Source: a virus. From it: 20,503 nt of DNA. The notes beneath the pieces are model-generated. The model was not told the DNA's origin, did not search any database, and worked only from the letters and a program-made list of their open reading frames with translations. Where the stretch lies: IMG/VR virus record IMGVR_UViG_3300017987_000433, positions 1 to 20,503 of that record; one strand, written 5' to 3'. This document shows positions 6,589-14,015 of this stretch, piece after piece; position 1 is the first letter of the stretch; every line of letters starts with the position of its first letter. The translations under genes were made by a program, and so were the position numbers.

Positions 6589-6768
6589 ATGGCTACAAGT
6601 TATTTAGAAGATCGTTCAAAATATAGAGCTAATCAAGATGCAACTACGTGGTCCGGCGAAGATTATTATGATATAGAGAAATTGATTGGTAGACCAGATT
6701 ATATAAAAGTAGATGCAACCACTAACTCTGGTATTAATGTAGATAATGCTGGAACAATTTTAGTATAA
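6589..6768 (+). CDS. Small hypothetical protein upstream of portal, 59 aa
   Basis: An intact 59-codon frame fills the gap before the portal gene. It starts at ATG 6589 behind AAAGGAG (6575-6581) and ends at TAA 6766. The product begins MATSYLEDRSKYRANQD and is acidic, without Cys, membrane segment or signal peptide. The C-terminal half (KVDATTNSGINVDNAGTILV) looks like two or three beta strands, as in small virion or head-tail joining proteins. It lies between membrane genes and portal, so a structural role is possible. I recognise no family. Confidence 0.65.
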   Translation: MATSYLEDRSKYRANQDATTWSGEDYYDIEKLIGRPDYIKVDATTNSGINVDNAGTILV

Positions 6769-6782
6769 AAAGGAATTAAATA

Positions 6783-8603
6783 ATGGAAGATAAATTTAAA
6801 AAGATAACAGCTCAACTCCAAAAACAATTCCCGGATGTAGGGATACATAAAGTTGAGACAAATGTTAACACAGGACAGGCATCATTTTATTTACAACCCA
6901 CAACTAAAACTTTAGCATTTCTCGAAAATGGAGGGGCAGTTGTACCACGCCAATTTCGAGATAAAGCTGCTACTATAACAAGAGACGCTCTTGATAGAGG
7001 GTATCTGGATCTGGCTCAGAAAGATCCATATGAAGATTCCCCCCAGAATCTATTTAAAAGAGCAGATAAATATTATTATAAAGAACCTTTAGTTGGTACA
7101 ACTATTAATTTATTAGCTAGTTTAGCATTTAAGGGTTTTGAAAATGATATAGATGATGAAAAAATTAAACAATTTTATGATACTTGGTGTTTTGATGTAA
7201 GGATGGATGAGGTTTTGGAATGGATCTTTCTTGATTTTTTCAAGATCGGCCATGTTATAACTTACAAAGTTTTAGCCAAATACGAACCACGAGTATCATA
7301 TCTATCACCTGTTCCAGGTAAAAAATTAAATAGACCAACTAAAACAAGTACTGGAGAACAAGCTGCTAAAAAGAATATTTGGTCCAAAGGACATTTACCA
7401 GTAGCTTATACAGTTTTAAATCCACAGTTATTTGTTGTTACAGGTAATTTATTATTTGATAAAGTATCTGTTTCTTTAAGATTACCTCCAGAGTTAACAA
7501 CAATGTTGGGCAAACCTACAGCTGAGTTAACAGAGGATGAAAAGGCTTTGATTAAAGCTTTACCTGCAGATTTAAAAGCTGCTGCTGAAAAAGGCGGAGA
7601 ATATAAATTAGATTCTAGGTTGGTTGGAAGTGTTACTTACAGAAAGCAACCTTATGAGAGATATGCTAGACCAAGATCAACGCGTGTTTATGATGCATTG
7701 GATTATAAAAAAGCTTTACAAAACGCTGACCTAAGCACGTTAGATGGTATTTCTAATTATATTTTAAAAATTACAATAGGATCTGATGAGTATCCCGTTA
7801 CTACACAGTCTGAGTTAGAGGCTGTAGCACAATTATTTAATACACCCAGCAAATCATTTGATGTGGTTTGGAATCACACATTACAAGTTGAAAAGATAGT
7901 TTCTCCTGAAATAGAGGCTATTCTTGGACAAGATAAGTATGCACAAGTTAACGATGATATTACAGGGGGTTTAGCTATTTCTCGGGCCCTTATAGATGGT
8001 ATTTCTGATTTGAATACAGCTGAAGCTAGTTTAGTAACAAAAGGATTGATGGAAGAAATAAATTATGCAAGGAATCAAGTTACTAGGTGGTTATATAGAG
8101 AGTATCAACAAATTGCCGAGGCTATGAAGTTTGATAGATTTCCTAAGGTTAGGTGGGATGAAAGCGTCCTTCAAGATCTTATCCTTTATATGAATACTGT
8201 GTCTCAATTAGTTGATCGTAGAATGTTGAGTTATAGAACAGCTCATGAGGTTCTTGGTTTTGATTATCCGAACGAATTGATGAATATGAAAGAAGAATTT
8301 CCACTGGTTGAAGATGGTACGTTTGGTATTATTGGTTCACCCTGGCAACAAGCTAAAGGTATGGGGAGTATGGTACAACCCACCCAGAAAGCTCCGACAG
8401 GAACACCTTCTCAAGGCCGGCCAACAGGTCAACCAGCTAAGACTAAACAAAAAGATACAGATGTTACCCCAAGTAAAACAAAACCAAAGAAACCACAGAA
8501 AGCTAAATTAACAATTGGGGAATATGTTGAAGGTATGAGTGAAGAAGAATTTGCTAATTTTCAACATCAATTAAACATAGTAAGATTAAAAAATAAGAAA
8601 TAA
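6783..8603 (+). CDS. Portal protein
   Basis: A 606-residue protein two genes downstream of terL and directly before the protease and capsid genes has the position and size of a portal, the 12-fold ring through which DNA enters the head. The sequence supports this: an N-terminal winged region with DKYYYKEPLVGTTINLLASLAF (about 96-117), a helical clip/stem section with WIFLDFFKIGHVITYKV, and a long helical crown near 400-470 (LVTKGLMEEINYARNQVTRWL). The last ~110 residues are a Pro/Lys/Gln/Thr-rich linker (about 525-575) ending in a short charged helix. ATG 6783 follows AAAAAGGA. Context and overall pattern make the call firm, although no single catalytic motif exists for portals. Confidence 0.85.
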   Translation: MEDKFKKITAQLQKQFPDVGIHKVETNVNTGQASFYLQPTTKTLAFLENGGAVVPRQFRDKAATITRDALDRGYLDLAQKDPYEDSPQNLFKRADKYYYKEPLVGTTINLLASLAFKGFENDIDDEKIKQFYDTWCFDVRMDEVLEWIFLDFFKIGHVITYKVLAKYEPRVSYLSPVPGKKLNRPTKTSTGEQAAKKNIWSKGHLPVAYTVLNPQLFVVTGNLLFDKVSVSLRLPPELTTMLGKPTAELTEDEKALIKALPADLKAAAEKGGEYKLDSRLVGSVTYRKQPYERYARPRSTRVYDALDYKKALQNADLSTLDGISNYILKITIGSDEYPVTTQSELEAVAQLFNTPSKSFDVVWNHTLQVEKIVSPEIEAILGQDKYAQVNDDITGGLAISRALIDGISDLNTAEASLVTKGLMEEINYARNQVTRWLYREYQQIAEAMKFDRFPKVRWDESVLQDLILYMNTVSQLVDRRMLSYRTAHEVLGFDYPNELMNMKEEFPLVEDGTFGIIGSPWQQAKGMGSMVQPTQKAPTGTPSQGRPTGQPAKTKQKDTDVTPSKTKPKKPQKAKLTIGEYVEGMSEEEFANFQHQLNIVRLKNKK

Positions 8604-8633
8604 ACTAACCAATTAAATAATAAGGGGGAAATT

Positions 8634-8690
8634 ATGGCAAAGCGTAAGAAATTGTACATTAAAGGTGCAGACAGAAGAAAGAAGTCATAG
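8634..8690 (+). CDS. Very basic 18-residue micro-ORF
   Basis: Between portal and protease an ATG at 8634 follows AAGGGGGAA (8622-8630), a full-strength ribosome binding site, and runs to TAG 8688. The product begins MAKRKKLYIKGADRRKK, and more than half of its 18 residues are Lys or Arg. It could be a nucleic-acid-binding or head-interior peptide, or a leader whose translation controls the protease gene. The good ribosome binding site and strong bias argue against chance, but nothing proves expression. Confidence 0.4.
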   Translation: MAKRKKLYIKGADRRKKS

Positions 8691-8712
8691 TAGTTTATAA
8701 GGAGGAGTTGAT

Positions 8713-9804
8713 GTGGAAAAATTATATTTAAAAGCTGAGATTCAATTGCATGAAGAAACAGAAGCTTTGAGAGAAGAAGCGGCTTCTGTTATTGAGCTGC
8801 CTAAAGAAGGCGAAAAGCAGATTGATTTACAATATTTTTCTGCTGTTTTTGTTTCTTCTGGCGCTAATCTAAATCATGCATATTTTCTTCCGTCAGAACT
8901 GGTAAAGGCTGAAAATACCATAATTAACAAGGCCATGGATGTTGAACACAAAGAATCCGAAATAGTTGGACATATTTATGATAGAGCATTCATGGATAAA
9001 AAAGGAAATAAATTAGAAATTGAGGAATTAGCATCTATGGAAACAGCCAGCTTAGATGAACAAGATATGCACATTGTTATAGCTGGTATTGTGTACAAGA
9101 ACAGATTCCCTGATTTGGCAAAGGAAGTTGCTGAGGGTAAGTGGTCTGTAAGTATGGAAACATATTTCGGAGATTATGATATTAAGGTTGGAGATTTAAT
9201 ATTACCTCGCAAGGAGGCAGAAGCATTAGGTTTAGCAACAGAAGAAGATAATATTTTTGGTAAATTAGCTAAGGTTATAAAAAACAAAGTTGAAATAGCC
9301 GCTGGAAAATTAGATAGAGTTTTACGTGGTATAAATTTTTCTGGTTGCGGGTTTGTACAAAACCCAGCTAATCCACCATCAGTTGTATTGGAAACTGCTG
9401 CTGATAAAGGAAACAAGAATGATGTTGATGCGAAACCAATTATTCTTAATTATGATTTGTTAGAGGAAGAGGATGATAATAATGTAACCTCTAATAATAC
9501 AGAGGTAACTTCTTCTGAAGAAGCAGAACTTCAATATAATGATACAATTGGTATTTGCGTTAGTTTCAAAAAGGAAATTTATGATACCACTTTTAAAGGC
9601 ACTTTAAGTAAAGTGGTTCATACAGATTGGTGCACGTTGTATGATAGGCCGTGCACTTCTTTTTCGAGGGACACTACAGATCCTGATTGTCTAAGGAATA
9701 AGGTTCGGTATGTCGCCACTAGTTGCGTAGAGGACTATATGGAAAAGAGAGCCGGTGAAGATAGAAGAAAAGAATTGTTAGCTAGTTTGAAAAAGTTGCT
9801 TTAA
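8713..9804 (+). CDS. Prohead protease with Cys-rich C-terminal extension
   Basis: This 363-residue protein probably cleaves scaffold and capsid proteins during head maturation. The N-terminal ~225 residues match the herpesvirus-assemblin-like phage prohead protease pattern: His79 in MDVEHKESEIVGHIYD, the serine in GKWSVSMETY (Ser145 or Ser147) and the closing FSGCGFVQNPANPP (about 209-222), a hallmark of this family. After an acidic linker (about 247-275), a second domain (about 278-363) has Cys282, 307, 314, 326 and 338 and a His in VVHTDWC, suggesting metal binding or disulfides. GTG 8713 is the only in-frame start after AAGGAGGAG. An ATG two bases earlier is out of frame and stops after six codons. 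The protease call is firm. The tail is unexplained. Confidence 0.8.
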   Translation: MEKLYLKAEIQLHEETEALREEAASVIELPKEGEKQIDLQYFSAVFVSSGANLNHAYFLPSELVKAENTIINKAMDVEHKESEIVGHIYDRAFMDKKGNKLEIEELASMETASLDEQDMHIVIAGIVYKNRFPDLAKEVAEGKWSVSMETYFGDYDIKVGDLILPRKEAEALGLATEEDNIFGKLAKVIKNKVEIAAGKLDRVLRGINFSGCGFVQNPANPPSVVLETAADKGNKNDVDAKPIILNYDLLEEEDDNNVTSNNTEVTSSEEAELQYNDTIGICVSFKKEIYDTTFKGTLSKVVHTDWCTLYDRPCTSFSRDTTDPDCLRNKVRYVATSCVEDYMEKRAGEDRRKELLASLKKLL

Positions 9805-9858
9805 AAGCTGATTGCTACGAGTCAGTTAAAATAATAATCGTAAAGAGGAGGATTTGAT

Positions 9859-10293
9859 ATGCCACAATTAGGACAAGCCCAAACAGGGTTACTTAGAAGT
9901 ACTCCAAAATTAACTAGAATTAATGGTGATGATAATTTAAAAGTTATTTGGAGAAACATGGGTAATAATCATGCTTATCCATTTTTCTGGGGCGACTCTT
10001 TTACAGTCGCATCAGGTGTTACAGAAATCACATTAGCTAGTGGTGTTAAATTTCATGGTTTTGATTTAGCTACATATGGAAACGTTACAGCTACACCGTG
10101 TTGGAATGCTGGTGCTTTCTATATTACGAAAGATACCACAGCTAATACTATTAAATTCACCTGTGCTACTGCTGGAGCGAATGATGGTTCATCTAAAGTA
10201 GATGTAAAATTTGCTCTTGGTGTAGACCCAGTTATTGAAGGCATTTATTGCAGCACTTGGAGTGCAAGCAATATTAAAGCTGATTTACCATAA
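9859..10293 (+). CDS. Beta-rich probable virion protein (decoration-like), 144 aa
   Basis: ATG 9859 follows AGAGGAGG. The product is rich in Thr, Ala, Gly and Asn and shows repeated short strands (FTVASGVTEITLASGVKFHGFD), without charge clusters, membrane segments or signal peptide. This is typical of small capsid-decorating or head-fibre proteins. It sits between protease and scaffold in the head operon. The 53-base gap before it holds only the ribosome binding site. No family is recognised, so the call rests on composition and position. Confidence 0.55.
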   Translation: MPQLGQAQTGLLRSTPKLTRINGDDNLKVIWRNMGNNHAYPFFWGDSFTVASGVTEITLASGVKFHGFDLATYGNVTATPCWNAGAFYITKDTTANTIKFTCATAGANDGSSKVDVKFALGVDPVIEGIYCSTWSASNIKADLP

Positions 10294-10344
10294 TTTTAAG
10301 TAGTAAAAAAGTTTGATTATATTTTTGTTGTGGAAGAGGAAAAG

Positions 10345-10404
10345 ATGTGTTACAAGCCCACTAATAAAATGGGCAATTCAGGTTGGTTATTTGAAAATAT
10401 ATAG
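10345..10404 (+). CDS. Possible 19-residue micro-ORF in the pre-scaffold gap
   Basis: In the 150-base gap before the scaffold gene, ATG 10345 follows AAGAGGA at about 4 bases and runs 19 codons (MCYKPTNKMGNSGWLFENI). The frame contains a hairpin at 10356-10374. Nothing else supports expression, and a leader or chance frame is equally likely. Confidence 0.2.
   Translation: MCYKPTNKMGNSGWLFENI
10356..10374 (+). other. Short hairpin in the pre-scaffold gap
   Basis: GCCCA (10356-10360) and TGGGC (10370-10374) form a 5-bp GC-rich stem with a 9-base loop inside the AT-rich gap 10294-10443. No T-run follows, so it is not an intrinsic terminator. The rest of the gap is AT-rich. A TTGAAA (10391) and a TATAAA (10111+1000, that is 11 bases before the AGGAGG region) lie 14 bases apart, which is poor promoter spacing. 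Function is unknown. Confidence 0.3.
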
Positions 10405-10443
10405 ATACTATATAAAGCAAAAATATATAGGAGGTATTATTAG

Positions 10444-11229
10444 ATGGATGAAAAATTAAGGAAAGATGTTAAAGCTGTAGTGGCTGAGATTTTTTCCGAA
10501 AAAGAAGAGGAAGAGATTCGTAAACAGACGGAGGATGCTCTTAGTCAATCTGCTAACGCGATTGAGGAACTAACACAAGAACTAGAGACTAAGAACACTG
10601 AGTTTGATGAATTGAAATCCCAACTTTCTGAATCTGAAGAAAAAGCTGAAGGGTTCAACACTGAGCTTGAGGCGGCTAAAGGGGAACTTGAAGGCGTGAA
10701 AGAAAAACTTACAGAAGCAGAAAATGCATTGGAAGAAATGAAGAAAGATAAAGCTACTGAACTTAGAATGTCTGAGCTTGAGGAAGCTGGTGTTGTATCT
10801 GATAAAGAAAAACAAGCGGCTAAGGTTAGAGAGATGTCAGATGAGGATTTTGAAATTTATAAATCAGAACTGAGCACTCTTAGAGCATCTATTCTGGCAG
10901 AACTAGAGAAAACAAAAGAGGAATCTGAGCCAGAGGAGAAAGCCGAAGTTGAAGAAAAATCAGAAGAATCAGAAGAATCCGAAGAAGCCGAGGAAAAAGA
11001 AGAGAAAGTTGAAGAAGAAGCTGCTAAAGATCCGAAAGAAGAGGAAGTTGAAGAGAAAGAAGAGGCTAAAGAGGAAGAAACTGAAGATGTAGAACCAGCT
11101 CAGATTGATCCAAAACACGCCATATCAGCTGCATTGAATTTTGAAGTTTATCCTACTGAGGATATGAAGGATAAATATTTAAAGATGGGTCAAGCTATGG
11201 CGAGTTTAATGGTTGATAAAGAGGATTAA
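10444..11229 (+). CDS. Capsid scaffolding protein (acidic coiled coil)
   Basis: The 261-residue protein is almost wholly helical and charged. Residues about 20-110 form a long coiled coil (heptads such as IEELTQELETKNTEFDELK). Residues 155-220 are a Glu/Lys low-complexity region. The last ~40 residues (DPKHAISAALNFEVYPTEDMKDKYLKMGQAM) look like a folded capsid-binding end. This build and the position between protease and capsid gene fit an internal scaffold that organises the prohead and is then degraded by the protease. ATG 10444 follows AGGAGG. Scaffolds share little sequence, so the call is by architecture and context. Confidence 0.75.
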   Translation: MDEKLRKDVKAVVAEIFSEKEEEEIRKQTEDALSQSANAIEELTQELETKNTEFDELKSQLSESEEKAEGFNTELEAAKGELEGVKEKLTEAENALEEMKKDKATELRMSELEEAGVVSDKEKQAAKVREMSDEDFEIYKSELSTLRASILAELEKTKEESEPEEKAEVEEKSEESEESEEAEEKEEKVEEEAAKDPKEEEVEEKEEAKEEETEDVEPAQIDPKHAISAALNFEVYPTEDMKDKYLKMGQAMASLMVDKED

Positions 11230-11264
11230 GAAATAAAAGAGAATGATTAAGGAGGAAAAAGGAT

Positions 11265-11924
11265 ATGTTTATACCTAGACATCCTGTTGTAGAAAATCAA
11301 TTCTGCAGTTATGCAGCTCAAACTAGCACCACAACTGGTGTTGGTGGTGTGCTTTGCTACGCAGGCGCAGTTTTATATTTAGATGCTAGTGCTACTAATC
11401 AGGAAGCGATTGTGAAACGTTATGACACTTTTGCTGCTGAACCTACAAATGCTGACGAGAGAGTTCCTTTTGGTTTCTCTATGCAGAAGGTTAAAACTGG
11501 ATACCATCAGGTACATCCAGCTGGTTTTATGATGCCAGGCGACCTTGGTTCAAGTGATGTTATTGCGCAACCTTCGTACTCTAGTGGTGCTATCAATGGT
11601 ACTAAAGAAGCACCTGTCGGTGTTGCTCATCTTGGTATCTGGGATACAGTTCATTATACAACAGATTTCACTGGTGATCATACAGCCGGTGCAGCTGTTT
11701 GTGCTGCTGTTACACCTGGAGATTTTTTCCGTGTTGCTGCTAATTTAGAGTCTATGATTACGACAAGTACTACAGATGCAGATAATGCTGATGTAGATGG
11801 TCAGGTTTTACCTAACGTTACAACTAACGTAGCAAGATGCGTGAAAGGTGTGAGCGCTGCTAAATGTAGTGCTAATATGAATAACACTACACTGTATCCG
11901 ATTAGAATTAAACTTTTAGTATAA
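11265..11924 (+). CDS. Beta-rich probable head protein upstream of the capsid gene, 219 aa
   Basis: ATG 11265 follows AAGGAGG. The 219-residue product is rich in Ala, Gly, Thr and Val, with a Gly/Pro-turn pattern (VPFGFSMQKVKTGYHQVHPAGFMMPGD, VTPGDFFRVAAN) and has no membrane segment. It resembles the general look of DUF2190-type or other capsid-stabilising proteins that lie directly before the major capsid gene. The identification is tentative. It could also be a minor capsid or head-fibre protein. Its gap to the capsid gene holds only a weak stem (GCAC/GTGC near 11946-11959) and the capsid ribosome binding site. Confidence 0.55.
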   Translation: MFIPRHPVVENQFCSYAAQTSTTTGVGGVLCYAGAVLYLDASATNQEAIVKRYDTFAAEPTNADERVPFGFSMQKVKTGYHQVHPAGFMMPGDLGSSDVIAQPSYSSGAINGTKEAPVGVAHLGIWDTVHYTTDFTGDHTAGAAVCAAVTPGDFFRVAANLESMITTSTTDADNADVDGQVLPNVTTNVARCVKGVSAAKCSANMNNTTLYPIRIKLLV

Positions 11925-11995
11925 ATAAGTGAATTATGGATTAAGGCACGATTATAGTGCTTCCAAAATTAAAGATAATAGGAGGAGTTGTTATT

Positions 11996-13066
11996 ATGGA
12001 AAGACAAGAAATGATGGAGCTTTTTAAGGCCACTGCTGAAATTCAAACACCTGAGGGTTTGGCTGCTTATAGAGCTTTTGCGGCTGCATTAACAACTCCA
12101 ATTTTGCAGAAAATTGAATTAGAATCAATTATGCGTCAATTATTTGCGGTTGAAAGACTAGGACCAGGAGCACAAGCTGTGTATCCAATTGCTGAAGATT
12201 TTGAAATTCCAGTATGGGTACTTCCTGGGCTTGGTTACGTCGCTCAGAACTTCATCGAGGGTATCGGAGAAGAGGTATATGTTCCTACGTTTACCATTGA
12301 TGCATCTGCGGATTGGAAAATTACTTATGCTAGAGATTCTCGTATAGATATTCCACAGAGAGCAGCAGCTAGAGCCGCCAAAGATTTAGCTAATTATGAA
12401 GAAGAATGTGGTTGGAGAGTTATTATGCCAGCTGCTACTTCAGCTTTCTCAGGCAAAGGTTTGTTAGGTTCAAGACCTGCTCCTATCTATGAGATTAATC
12501 CAACTGGTACTGGTGCTGGTTATCTTTCTAAGGAACTGATCAATAAAATGATGGTTGGTTTTAAGAGAACTGGTAGGACACTTACAGATTTGTATGTATC
12601 CCCTGAAGATGCTGCTGATATTCGTGAGTGGACTGATACGGATATTGATCCTGTAACCAGACGTGAGATTTTCCAAGCGGCCGGTATGGGTAAGATTTGG
12701 AATGTAACTCTCCATGAGGTGCAACATTTAGGTGCTACTGGTATGTATAATATTAATGGTAGTACATCATCTTATGGAAAATTTTTAGCTGACGGTGCGA
12801 ATGCATATAATAATTATACTTTAGATAATCCTAATGTGACAGCTGCTGATGGAACTGTCAGTACATTAGGCGAAACTCAAATTTTGGGTTTTGATCTTAG
12901 TGTAAATGATTCTCTCGTCATGCCTATTAGAAAAGACTATGAGGCTTATGACGATCCGACTTTACTTAGAGTCCAAAAACAAGGCTTTTTTGGTTGGGCC
13001 GAGATAGGATTTGCTTGTTTGGACAGCAGAATGCTTGGAATGGGAGTCATTGATAGAAGCTTATAA
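11996..13066 (+). CDS. Major capsid protein (HK97 fold)
   Basis: The product (356 aa) is the main shell protein. It follows scaffold and protease and has the usual length and features of HK97-fold capsids: an N-terminal helical arm, an E-loop-like acidic/aromatic strand region (YPIAEDFEIPVWVLPGLGYVA, about 59-79), a spine helix with DIPQRAAARAAKDLANYEEE, a P-domain with LTDLYVSPEDAADIREW, and a closing FGWAEIGFACLDSRMLGMGVIDRS, typical of the family's last strands. The start is set at ATG 11996 because GGAGGAG (11981-11987) lies just upstream. A GTG at 11957 in the same frame precedes that site. A strong hairpin follows the gene, as is common after highly expressed capsid genes. Confidence 0.85.
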   Translation: MERQEMMELFKATAEIQTPEGLAAYRAFAAALTTPILQKIELESIMRQLFAVERLGPGAQAVYPIAEDFEIPVWVLPGLGYVAQNFIEGIGEEVYVPTFTIDASADWKITYARDSRIDIPQRAAARAAKDLANYEEECGWRVIMPAATSAFSGKGLLGSRPAPIYEINPTGTGAGYLSKELINKMMVGFKRTGRTLTDLYVSPEDAADIREWTDTDIDPVTRREIFQAAGMGKIWNVTLHEVQHLGATGMYNINGSTSSYGKFLADGANAYNNYTLDNPNVTAADGTVSTLGETQILGFDLSVNDSLVMPIRKDYEAYDDPTLLRVQKQGFFGWAEIGFACLDSRMLGMGVIDRSL

Positions 13067-13092
13067 AATTAGTTTTTATTAATACAACAAAC

Positions 13093-13120
13093 ATCTTGTG
13101 CCGTTTCGGCGGCACAAGAT
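13093..13120 (+). terminator. Strong hairpin after the capsid gene (terminator or processing/stability element)
   Basis: ATCTTGTGCC (13093-13102) pairs perfectly with GGCACAAGAT (13111-13120) around an 8-base loop GTTTCGGC, a 10-bp stem. No T-run follows (AGTATTATG), so it is not a textbook intrinsic terminator. It may be a partial terminator, an RNase stop that stabilises capsid mRNA, or a Rho-independent signal of reduced strength. Location just after the capsid gene is the usual place for such a signal. Confidence 0.65.
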
Positions 13121-13136
13121 AGTATTATGAGGTTGT

Positions 13137-13457
13137 ATGTTAAACAAATTATTAATTATTTTATTTGCAATTATACTCACCGAAGCTATAACTCAGGTTA
13201 TAACAAAATCTGAACTTTTTAAACCTATCAGAAAATTCTTTTTTGATAGGAGAAATAATAAGTTTTGTAGTTATATGCACGACCTACTTGACTGTGGGTA
13301 TTGTGTGTCTGTATGGGTTGGATGGTTTGTAGTAATTGCTTTTTTGTATATAAACAGCGTTGTTATTAATGTGTTTTTTGTAGGATTGGTTTTACACAGA
13401 TTATCCAACATTTTACATTTTATAATTGATAGAATTAATAGGGATGATTTATCTTAA
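13137..13457 (+). CDS. DUF1360-like small membrane protein
   Basis: The 106-residue product has hydrophobic segments at about 3-22 and 57-88 and a central DLLDCGYCVSVWVGW (about 49-63), with CXXC directly before the membrane helix. It ends VLHRLSNILHFIIDRI. The pattern of CxxC-x-SxWVG followed by HRLSN is characteristic of DUF1360 proteins found in phages and some bacteria, whose function is not known. ATG 13137 follows a modest GAGG site next to the post-capsid hairpin. Its place between the capsid gene and the neck/fibre genes is typical of phage accessory membrane proteins. A redox or envelope role is conceivable from CXXC but not shown. Confidence 0.7.
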   Translation: MLNKLLIILFAIILTEAITQVITKSELFKPIRKFFFDRRNNKFCSYMHDLLDCGYCVSVWVGWFVVIAFLYINSVVINVFFVGLVLHRLSNILHFIIDRINRDDLS

Positions 13458-13497
13458 GGACAAGGGTTTTAAATAAAAAAGAGAAGGAGAACGAACA

Positions 13498-13965
13498 ATG
13501 AAAGGAAGCGTTGTAAATACATCTGCCATGTGGATGCATGCTATGAAAAGGGCTGTTGCGCCCGGAGCAAGAATTCCACTAGATGAGTTGTATGATCAGT
13601 ATGGAAAGAAACATGATTTACCAAAAGGTGATCCTTTTATTGCATGGTTAAAAGATGTAAAATTAAGGGATAACCCGAATTGGAAAATTGTTTTAAATGA
13701 TAAAGAAGAAAAGAAAGAAGAAAAAGAAGTTGTAAACGTTGCTAAAACTGAAAGATTAGATTTAACCAACGTTAATCCTAAAAAGATGGCAGTAGATGAG
13801 GTTGTTGCTTTATCTGTAAGGCAGGCTAGAGATATACTTCCTAAAGTATCGGATGTTAAACTTCTTAAGTATGCTTTACAAGAAGCTGCTCCTAGATCTG
13901 GTAAGGATACTTTGTGCCAACTTCTTAGGAAAAGAATTAGAGAATTAGAAACAATAAGGAGGTAA
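13498..13965 (+). CDS. Basic helical phage protein, 155 aa, unknown function
   Basis: The product opens with NTSAMWMHAMKRAVAPGARIPLDELYDQYGKKH, which has the look of a conserved phage module. It continues with a Lys/Glu linker (about 71-83) and ends in helices with ALSVRQARDILPKVSDVKLLKYALQEA (about 103-129). I do not know a described function. The position after the capsid gene suits a head-completion, neck or small virion protein. ATG 13498 follows AGAAGGAGA. The final codons (AGG AGG TAA) form one arm of the competing hairpins that reach into the next gene's ribosome binding site. Confidence 0.65.
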   Translation: MKGSVVNTSAMWMHAMKRAVAPGARIPLDELYDQYGKKHDLPKGDPFIAWLKDVKLRDNPNWKIVLNDKEEKKEEKEVVNVAKTERLDLTNVNPKKMAVDEVVALSVRQARDILPKVSDVKLLKYALQEAAPRSGKDTLCQLLRKRIRELETIRR

Positions 13966-14008
13966 GTTTTTTGTACCTCCTAGGTTTACGATAAAAAATT
14001 AGGAGGTA
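13957..14008 (+). promoter_or_regulatory. Three-segment RNA switch upstream of the first fibre gene
   Basis: Three segments compete for pairing. A (13957-13964, AGGAGGTA) covers the last codons and stop of the 13498 gene. B (13974-13982, TACCTCCTA) can pair perfectly with A (8 bp, 9-base loop). C (14000-14008, TAGGAGGTA) is the ribosome binding site for ATG 14016 and can pair perfectly with B (9 bp, 17-base loop). The two structures exclude each other. B-C hides the ribosome binding site and A-B frees it. A short pairing of TAGGA (14000-14004) with TCCTA (14012-14016) could also close the start. Pairings are seen directly. The regulatory logic is inference. Confidence 0.65.
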
Positions 14009-14015
14009 ACATCCT

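Noticed and set aside
8413-8424. Clusters of GGCCGGC-type GC-rich palindromes in AT-rich DNA (near 499, 6527, 8415, 12677, 15362)
   Set aside because: They fall in codons for Ala, Gly, Arg and Pro in different genes without fixed spacing or common context, so there is no evidence of a functional site.
8308-8511. 67-codon + strand frame inside the portal gene
   Set aside because: It overlaps the Pro/Lys-rich portal tail in another frame, has no ribosome binding site, and its composition is what that repeat-like DNA gives out of frame.
10326-10460. Open frame running through the pre-scaffold gap and out of frame into the scaffold start
   Set aside because: No ribosome binding site, no recognisable protein features, and it ends a few codons into the scaffold gene.
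11545-11748. 67-codon + strand frame inside the pre-capsid gene, and a 77-codon frame at 14506-14739 inside the first fibre gene
   Set aside because: Both are out-of-frame shadows with Leu/Val- or Met-rich nonsense composition and no ribosome binding site.
11957-11998. GTG 11957 as start of the capsid gene
   Set aside because: The strong GGAGGAG site is at 11981-11987, downstream of the GTG and just before ATG 11996.
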